Assembly (NCBI GenBank): GCA_035534175.1
Contig: DATLSM010000007.1
Coordinates: 13,877 to 77,876, forward strand
Length of the DNA stretch: 64,000 nucleotides
Direction: 5' to 3'
Source of the DNA: DATLSM01 sp035534175
Lineage (GTDB): Bacteria > Actinomycetota > Thermoleophilia > Solirubrobacterales > 70-9
Shown: positions 58,774-64,000 of the stretch, one piece after another
How the letters are laid out: every line of letters begins with the position of its first letter
Position numbering within the stretch: the first letter of the stretch is position 1
Notes under the pieces: model-generated
The model's database searches: none
Seen by the model: only the letters and a program-made list of their open reading frames with translations
Told to the model about the DNA's origin: nothing
Position numbers and translations under genes: made by a program

Positions 58774-60063
58774 TCAGATGTGCAGCTCGAATTCCTGGTC
58801 GCCGACGCGGATCTCATCGCCTGGCTCAAAGCCGGCTCTGACCAGCGCCGCGATAACGCCAATCTCTCTCAGCCGTTGCTCCAGGTAGCCCAGCGCCTCC
58901 TCGTTGCCGAGGTCGTGGCGGGCGAAGAGAAGCTCGACGCCGCGGCCGACGACGCGAAAGGCACCGTCTGCGTCTTTCTCGATGCCGTACCCGCCGTCCC
59001 CCTGCGGACGGTAGACGCGGTGCTCGGCCTCGAACCCGGCGGCGGGCTGACCCCCCGCCTCAGCCCCAGCTGGAACCGCGGGAAGGAGGGAAAAGATCCG
59101 CTGGCGCAGCTGATCCAGCCCATCGCCGGTCGCCGAGGAGACCGCCAGCAGGCCGAGGACCCTGCCGCCCAGCCGCGCTTCCCACTCCCCCAGCGTCGGC
59201 TCGATCGCCTCCCTGGCCACCAGATCGCGCTTGGAGAGCACGACCAACTCCGGCAAGCGGTCAAGACCCGCGCCGTAGGAGGACAGCTCATCCCGGACGG
59301 CCTCGTAATTTGACGCCGGCTCTCCCTCGGGCGGTGCCAGGTCGACCAGGTGGACCAGGATCGAGCAGCGCTCGACATGAGCCAGGAACTCGTGCCCCAA
59401 CCCAGCCCCTTCGGCCGCCCCGGCGATCAGGCCGGGGATGTCGGCCAGCACCGCCTGGCGATCGTCGTTCTCGATCGTCCCCAGCACCGGCGAGAGGGTG
59501 GTGAACGGATACTCGGCCACCTTGGGCGCCGCCCTGGTCAACCGCCCCAGCAGTGAGGACTTGCCGGCGTTCGGCAGGCCGATCAGCCCCACCTCGGCCA
59601 ACAGCTTCAGCTGCAGCTCGATCCAGCCCTCCTCCCCCCCGGTCCCCCTCTCGGCAAATCGCGGCGCCTGCCGCGTCGACGTCGTAAACCGCTTGTTCCC
59701 GTGCCCCCCGCGCCCCCCATGGGCCACCACGGCCCGCTGCCCGGCCCCTACGAGGTCCACCGCGCTCCCCTCAACGGTCAGGGCCTGGGTGCCGGCCGGA
59801 ACCGCAATCAGCCGATCCTCACCCCGAGCGCCGTTGCGGTTGGACCCTTCACCGTGGTGCCCCCGTCCGGCGCGGAAGTGCTTGGTGCCGCGCAGTGCAC
59901 CCAGGTCTCGACGCGAGGCCTCGCAGACCAAGACCACGTCTCCCCCATGGCCTCCATCCCCACCGTCAGGTCCTCCCCTGGGCACATGCGCCTCCCGTCG
60001 AAAGCTGACGCACCCATTCCCACCGGCGCCAGCCTCAACCCAGATCTTCGCCCGGTCGAACAC
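58774..60063 (-). CDS. obgE: GTPase Obg/CgtA
   Basis: Obg is the 50S-assembly and stress-linked GTPase. The 429-residue protein has the Gly-rich OBG fold (AGAGGNGCVSFRREAHVPRGGPDGGDGGHGGDVVLV), the G domain (GLPNAGKSSLLGRLTRAAPKVAEYPFTTLSPVLGTI, DIPGLIAGA, LSKRDLV), and a C-terminal OCT domain (about 350-425). GTG 60063 with a TACCGT hexamer 6 bases upstream. It lies 119 bases after rpmA and 52 bases before proB. Confidence 0.97.
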   Translation of the reverse strand: MFDRAKIWVEAGAGGNGCVSFRREAHVPRGGPDGGDGGHGGDVVLVCEASRRDLGALRGTKHFRAGRGHHGEGSNRNGARGEDRLIAVPAGTQALTVEGSAVDLVGAGQRAVVAHGGRGGHGNKRFTTSTRQAPRFAERGTGGEEGWIELQLKLLAEVGLIGLPNAGKSSLLGRLTRAAPKVAEYPFTTLSPVLGTIENDDRQAVLADIPGLIAGAAEGAGLGHEFLAHVERCSILVHLVDLAPPEGEPASNYEAVRDELSSYGAGLDRLPELVVLSKRDLVAREAIEPTLGEWEARLGGRVLGLLAVSSATGDGLDQLRQRIFSLLPAVPAGAEAGGQPAAGFEAEHRVYRPQGDGGYGIEKDADGAFRVVGRGVELLFARHDLGNEEALGYLEQRLREIGVIAALVRAGFEPGDEIRVGDQEFELHI

Positions 60064-60069
60064 GACTCA

Positions 60070-60075
60070 ACGGTA
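60070..60075 (-). promoter_or_regulatory. possible leaderless -10 (TACCGT) of obgE
   Basis: TACCGT lies 6 bases before GTG 60063, in the 119-base gap after rpmA. It matches the TANNNT rule but is otherwise weak. Confidence 0.3.
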
Positions 60076-60182
60076 AATGGCCACGAGGCCAACGAGGGCC
60101 GCGCTCGGAAGCCCCCGGTCCACGAGCGACTGCGCAGCGGCCGGCGGGCGGAGGTGCGCCGGCACCTCCCCACCGCCTGGTC

Positions 60183-60437
60183 CTAGTCCGCCTCCAGAAC
60201 CGAGATCGTCCGGCCCCTGCGCGAGGGCTTGAACTCAACCCGCCCAGCCCGCGTGGCGAAGATCGTGTGGTCACGCCCGAGCCCGGTCCCCTGGCCGGGC
60301 CAGAAGCGGGTACCCCGCTGGCGCACGATGATCTCGCCGCCGGAAACCCTCTGCCCGGCGAAGACCTTGACCCCCAGCATGTTGGGGTTGGATTCGCGCC
60401 CGTTGCGGCTGGAGCCGAGTCCCTTCTTATGCGCCAC
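60183..60437 (-). CDS. rpmA: 50S ribosomal protein L27
   Basis: The 84-residue basic protein starts AHKKGLGSSRNGRESNPNMLGVKVFAGQRVSGGEIIVRQRGTRFWPG, the L27 signature. Its N-terminus reaches the peptidyl-transferase centre, and there is no cleavable Firmicutes-type prepeptide. GTG 60437 has a perfect Shine-Dalgarno (AAGGAGG, 6 bases away). That site lies in the end of rplU, which overlaps by 11 bases. Confidence 0.97.
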   Translation of the reverse strand: MAHKKGLGSSRNGRESNPNMLGVKVFAGQRVSGGEIIVRQRGTRFWPGQGTGLGRDHTIFATRAGRVEFKPSRRGRTISVLEAD

Positions 60438-60903
60438 CGCCAGCCTCCTTTTTGGCCTTGGGTTTTCTCGCCGCGGGCTTTTTCGCCGTGGCTTTCGGCG
60501 CGGCCGCCTTTTTCTCGGCGGGCTCTTTTTTCGCCGTGGCTCTCGGCGCGACCACCTTTTTCTCGGCGGGCTCTTTTTTCGCCGCCGCCTTGCCGCCCGA
60601 GACCCCGATGGCGGTCACCTCGAGCTTGGTCAGCTCGGAGCGGTGCCCGGCGCGGCGACGATAGCCCTTCTTTGGCTTGTATTTGAAGACCTTGATCTTC
60701 GGCCCGCGCAGGTGCTCTGCGACGGTCGCCTCGACCTTGACCTTCTCCAGCTCCCGCGGCTCGGCGACGACCTCCTTGTCGCGGAACATCACCGGGCGCA
60801 GGGAGACCACCTCGCCCTCTTTGGCGCTCAGCCGGTCGACGAGCAGGGAGGTTCCCTGCTCGACCTTGTACTGCTTCCCGCCGCTTTCGACCACTGCGTA
60901 CAT
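60427..60903 (-). CDS. rplU: 50S ribosomal protein L21 with a Lys/Ala/Pro-rich tail
   Basis: The L21 core is normal (MYAVVESGGKQYKVEQGTSLLVDRLSAKEGEVVSL...KIKVFKYKPKKGYRRRAGHRSELTKLEVTAIG). After residue about 103 an unusual 55-residue basic tail carries two 16-residue repeats (AKKEPAEKKVVAPRAT and AKKEPAEKKAAAPKAT) and then AKKPAARKPKAKKEAGGG. It is likely disordered and RNA-binding. ATG 60903 is chosen because the family begins MYAVVE and a GGAAGAG lies upstream. It follows rng by 2 bases. Confidence 0.96.
   Translation of the reverse strand: MYAVVESGGKQYKVEQGTSLLVDRLSAKEGEVVSLRPVMFRDKEVVAEPRELEKVKVEATVAEHLRGPKIKVFKYKPKKGYRRRAGHRSELTKLEVTAIGVSGGKAAAKKEPAEKKVVAPRATAKKEPAEKKAAAPKATAKKPAARKPKAKKEAGGGA
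60487..60582 (-). repeat. two tandem 48-bp repeats in the rplU tail
   Basis: Two 48-base units (60582 to 60535 and 60534 to 60487) encode the 16-residue repeats AKKEPAEKK(VV/AA)AP(R/K)AT. A partial third copy follows (AKKPAARK). Confidence 0.8.
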
Positions 60904-60905
60904 GC

Positions 60906-62750
60906 TCACTCTTCCTTGCTGCCTTGGCTGGCGCGCGAACGCCCACGACCGCCCCTGCGGCCGCGGCTGCGCGGGCGCGAAGCGTCGGAGTGTAGCTCGG
61001 AGGCGTCCTCGCCGCCCCCGCCGCCCCCGTTGCTCGCCTCGACCCCGGGCAGCGAGGCGACCGCGGAGGAGCGGGCAACCGCCTCGATCCGCACCAGCTT
61101 GCGCTGGCCGACGAAGCGCCCGCCTCCGGTGACGCTGATGATGTAGGAGTCGATGCGGGCGACCGCATCGTCGGCGTTGTACATGTGGGGCTCGTCGATC
61201 TTGACCAGCACCTCCTCGCCCACCTTGAACGGCAGCGCCCGCTCCTCGATCGCCTCGCGGCTGCCGGATTCGACCAGGTCGAAGGTGTTGATCGGCAGCG
61301 CCTCACCTCCCTCGAAGTGGAACTGCTTGGCGGTCTGGGTCTCCAGCTCGGCGAGCTCGCTGCCAGAACCGGTCAGCTCGCGCGCCACCTTCGGATTGAC
61401 CCGCAGGAGGAAGGCCTCGGGCTCCGGGTTCTCGGCTGCGATGTCGCGCAGTTTGCGCAGTCCCTCCAGCGCCACCGTCTCGGCGGAGAGGATCACCCCC
61501 TGGCCCTCGCAGGTCGGGCAGGGAGCGGTGAGGATCTCCCGTACTCCGTCGGTCACGTTCTGGCGGGTCATCTCGACCAGACCGAGGGGGGAGACCTCGA
61601 CCACATAGCTCTTGGACTTGTCGGCGTCGAGCGCTTTGCGCAGCGTTTTCAGCACTTTGTCGCGGTTGCGCGCCCGGGCCATGTCGATGAAGTCGATGAC
61701 GATGATCCCGCCGATGTCGCGCAGCCGGAGCTGGCGCACCACCTCGTCGGCTGCCTCGGTGTTGACCTTGGTGATCGTCTCCTCCAGGCCGCCTTTGCCG
61801 CGCCCGGTGAAGCTGCCGCTGTTGACATCGATCACGGTCAGCGCCTCGGCGTAGTCGATGATCAGATAGCCACCCGAGGGCAGGTCGACCCGCCGGTTGA
61901 GCGTCGACTCGATCTCCCGGTCGATCTGCCATTTCTCAAATAGCGGCGTTTTGCCGTCGTAGAGCTCGACCCCCCCGACCAGCTCCGGCGCGGTGCGCTG
62001 AAAGAAGCCGGTGACCCGTTCGAACTGCTTCGGGGAGTCGATGATCGCCTTCTCGAAATCGCTGAGGAAGACGTCGCGCAGTACCCGCACCGGAAGATCG
62101 GCCTCCTGGAAGACCAGGTTGGGCGCCTTGGTCTCCGCCGTGCGGCGCTCCAGCACATCGTGGAGCTTGTGCAGGTAGTCGATCTCCCGCACGAAGTCGG
62201 ACTTCTTCGCCCCGTGCGCCGCGGTGCGTACGATCAGCCCGCCCCGGCCCTCGTAGGTGCGGTCGACCATTTTGCGCAGGCGGTCGCGCTCGGAGTCGGT
62301 CAGCCGGCGGCTGACGCCGACGCCACTGCCCTGCGGCGCGTAGACCAGGTAGCGGCCGGCGATCGAGACGTTCATCGAGAGCCGCGCTCCCTTCGTCTTC
62401 AGCGGGTCCTTGACCACCTGCACGACGATCTCCTGCCCGGGTTTGATCAGCTCGTTGATCCGCCGGCCGGTGCCCCGGCCGCGCCGAGGCGCCTGCTCGC
62501 CTCCCGGCAGGACGATCTCGTCGACGTGGAGGAAGCCGTTGCGCTCCAGGCCGATGTCGACGAAGGCGGCCTCCATGCCGGGAAGGACGTTGTCGACCTT
62601 CCCCTTGTAGATATTGCCGACGATCGAGCGACGGCTGCGACGCTCTATGTAGAGCTCGGCGACGTCGCGCGTCGCCCCTTTCGCCTTCGACTCGAGGACG
62701 GCCACGCGGGTCTCGCCGCTGTCGGCGGAAACCAGAATTGTCTTTTTCAT
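60906..62750 (-). CDS. Rne/Rng-family ribonuclease (RNase G/E) with extra C-terminal domain
   Basis: The 614-residue endoribonuclease has an N-terminal S1 domain (about 37-125: GNIYKGKVDNVLPGMEAAFVDIGLERNGFLHVDEI), the DNase-I-like catalytic part with the magnesium-binding Asp pair in TVIDVNSGSF and IIVIDFIDM, and the zinc-link CPTCEGQG. After the usual RNase G end there is an extra domain (FKVGEEVLVKIDEPHMYNADDAVARIDSYIISVTGGGRFVGQRKLVRIE) of TRAM-like type and an Arg/Gly/Ser-rich tail (RGRRGGRGRSRASQ). ATG 62750. rplU and rpmA follow at once. Confidence 0.94.
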   Translation of the reverse strand: MKKTILVSADSGETRVAVLESKAKGATRDVAELYIERRSRRSIVGNIYKGKVDNVLPGMEAAFVDIGLERNGFLHVDEIVLPGGEQAPRRGRGTGRRINELIKPGQEIVVQVVKDPLKTKGARLSMNVSIAGRYLVYAPQGSGVGVSRRLTDSERDRLRKMVDRTYEGRGGLIVRTAAHGAKKSDFVREIDYLHKLHDVLERRTAETKAPNLVFQEADLPVRVLRDVFLSDFEKAIIDSPKQFERVTGFFQRTAPELVGGVELYDGKTPLFEKWQIDREIESTLNRRVDLPSGGYLIIDYAEALTVIDVNSGSFTGRGKGGLEETITKVNTEAADEVVRQLRLRDIGGIIVIDFIDMARARNRDKVLKTLRKALDADKSKSYVVEVSPLGLVEMTRQNVTDGVREILTAPCPTCEGQGVILSAETVALEGLRKLRDIAAENPEPEAFLLRVNPKVARELTGSGSELAELETQTAKQFHFEGGEALPINTFDLVESGSREAIEERALPFKVGEEVLVKIDEPHMYNADDAVARIDSYIISVTGGGRFVGQRKLVRIEAVARSSAVASLPGVEASNGGGGGGEDASELHSDASRPRSRGRRGGRGRSRASQGSKEE

Positions 62751-62801
62751 TTGATCAGCTCAGTTCAGATAGGTACGCATTCGCCGGGCCACCTTGAAGG
62801 G

Positions 62802-63998
62802 TCACCAGGCGAACCTGCCCTTCTGGCTGAGCCGCGCTTGGATGTGGATGCTCTGAAGTACGCCAATCGCCAGGAACGTGGCGAGCACGGAGGAGCCTCC
62901 GTAGCTCACCAGTGGCAGGGGAATCCCGGTGATCGGCATGATCCCCAGGTTCATCCCCACGTTGACGAAGACCTGGAACAGCAGCGAGACGGCGATGCCG
63001 CCCGCCACCAGGGTTCCGTAGTAATTCTTCGAGAGCGTCACGATCCGCAGCGCCCGCCAGAGGAGCAGGGCGTATAGGGATAGGACGAACGCGGCTCCGA
63101 GAAATCCATAGCGCTCACCGATCACCGCGAAGATGAAGTCGGTACTGCGCTCAGGCACGAAGTCAAGCCGCGTCTGCGTTGCCTGATCGCCGCGCCCGGT
63201 CTTCTCCCCGGAGCCGATGGCGATCAGTGCTTGGTGCTGCTGGTAGCCGGCGTTGCGAGGGTCCTGGCTGGGATTCAGGAATGAGGTCAGCCTTTCCGCC
63301 TGGTAGCCCTTCAGCAGCGGGGTTCCGACTGCTGGGGCCACCACCAAGACCATGGCTATAAGTGCAACGAGGGCCCCGCCGATCACCGCGAAGTGCGTCC
63401 AGCGGACGCCTCCGAAGTACATCACGGCGAGTGTTGCGGCCCCGAACACCAGAGAGGTGCCGAGGTCGGGCTGCAGGAATACGAGTGCAGCCGGTGCCAG
63501 GCCAAGACATAGGTAGCGCACCGTGCGCTGCCTGTCGGAACCGCGCCTGGCGCCATCGATGACGAACCCGGCAAGCGCAAGCACGAGCAGGAGCTTGCCG
63601 AGCTCAGATGGCTGGAAACTGAAGAAGGGAAGTTCGAACGCGCGTCGCGAGCCACGCGCCGCGATGCCGAAGACGAAGATCAGGGCGATGCTGACGCAGA
63701 GGAAGGTATAGAAGCCGACCCGCAGCTCGCGGAAGCGCGAGTAGTCGACGCGGGTCAGGGCCAGCATCCCGGCGATACCGAGCACGCCGTAGACCACCTG
63801 ACGATCGACGTAGTAGTCGGGGTTGCCGGGCACGTCCTGCAAGGTCGCCTGGCTGAGGACGAAGACGCTGAAGGCGATCAGGGCGATCGCGGAGAGGGCC
63901 AGGGGAGCGTCCATATAAGGCAGGCCCAACCGCTCGACGATGCCGGGGCGGGCGAGGAATGGCTCCGGCCGAGCCCGGCGGGCGCGGGTCGCGTACAT
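62802..63998 (-). CDS. rodA: peptidoglycan glycosyltransferase RodA (SEDS family)
   Basis: RodA polymerises glycan strands for cell elongation. The 398-residue protein has about 10 helices and SEDS signatures: DYSRFRELRVGFY, FFSFQPSELGKLLLVLALA, VFLQPDLGTSLVFGA, LDFVPERSTDFIFAVIGERYGFLGA (catalytic Asp in the large loop), and MNLGIMPITGIPLPLVSYGGSSVLA. ATG 63998 lies 2 bases from the window edge and reads TGATG there, so an upstream gene ends on its start codon, most often the partner PBP2 (inferred). Confidence 0.95.
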   Translation of the reverse strand: MYATRARRARPEPFLARPGIVERLGLPYMDAPLALSAIALIAFSVFVLSQATLQDVPGNPDYYVDRQVVYGVLGIAGMLALTRVDYSRFRELRVGFYTFLCVSIALIFVFGIAARGSRRAFELPFFSFQPSELGKLLLVLALAGFVIDGARRGSDRQRTVRYLCLGLAPAALVFLQPDLGTSLVFGAATLAVMYFGGVRWTHFAVIGGALVALIAMVLVVAPAVGTPLLKGYQAERLTSFLNPSQDPRNAGYQQHQALIAIGSGEKTGRGDQATQTRLDFVPERSTDFIFAVIGERYGFLGAAFVLSLYALLLWRALRIVTLSKNYYGTLVAGGIAVSLLFQVFVNVGMNLGIMPITGIPLPLVSYGGSSVLATFLAIGVLQSIHIQARLSQKGRFAW

Positions 63999-64000
63999 CA

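Overview
The window is high-GC bacterial chromosome, about two thirds G+C or more by eye, with very dense coding, many GTG starts and a few TTG starts. Actinobacteria are the best fit, most plausibly a deep-branching class such as Thermoleophilia. Supporting signs are the gene order rodA - rng - rplU - rpmA - obg - proB - proA - nadD - rsfS, a HadA/HadB-like dehydratase pair, a Gram-positive type LexA box before uvrA, a tRNA whose CCA end is not encoded, and many genes whose -10 hexamer lies only 6-8 bases before the start codon (leaderless mRNAs). The class assignment is inference. Nearly everything is core chromosome: I see no insertion sequence, prophage, CRISPR array, toxin-antitoxin pair or obvious defence island.

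Layout. 1-5.5 kb: a lysine-rich protein tail, tsaE / family-4 uracil-DNA glycosylase / FmdB zinc ribbon (-), panC-panD-panB (+), a hexapeptide acyltransferase (-) and an ROK sugar kinase (+). 5.5-11.3 kb: uvrA under an SOS box, an NTF2-like protein, uvrB. 11.3-20.6 kb: an XRE regulator, an exported protein, an MFS exporter, a lytic transglycosylase, coaE, rpsA, an FAD oxidoreductase, polA and a small unknown protein. 20.7-23.9 kb: ACT-domain malic enzyme, TIGR01777-type epimerase, a lipoprotein, a phosphofructokinase relic and a 53-residue membrane protein. 24-32.7 kb: hisIE-trpE-trpG-trpD-trpC-[htrA]-trpF-trpB-trpA (-). 32.8-42.1 kb: lepA, hadA/hadB-like, hrcA-dnaJ-prmA, a membrane protein, murI, yqeY, phoH, ybeY, era (-). 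42.3-50.3 kb: a membrane glycosyltransferase-like protein, murJ, rpsT (+), holA, a cupin, leuS. 50.3-54.4 kb: a SpoIIM-like protein, a GH15 hydrolase, then about 0.9 kb of decayed genes beside tRNA-Ala(GGC). 54.4-64 kb: a coiled-coil protein and the rsfS...rodA cluster.

How the genes work together. The pan genes supply pantothenate for CoA, whose last step (coaE) is also here. uvrA, uvrB, polA and the uracil-DNA glycosylase cover excision repair. The his/trp block makes tryptophan. murI, murJ, rodA and the transglycosylase build and remodel peptidoglycan. era, ybeY, rsfS, obg, prmA, lepA and the ribosomal protein genes serve ribosome assembly and translation.

The features most worth a second look are regulatory and evolutionary. 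They are an 11-bp direct-repeat array before an htrA lodged inside the trp operon, a matched pair of internally shortened heat-shock proteins (HrcA and zinc-finger-less DnaJ), in-frame hairpin-bearing insertions in UvrA and a membrane protein, a collapsed phosphofructokinase that keeps its promoter, and a decayed SDR gene abutting a LuxR-type response-regulator tail. I found no convincing undescribed multi-gene system.
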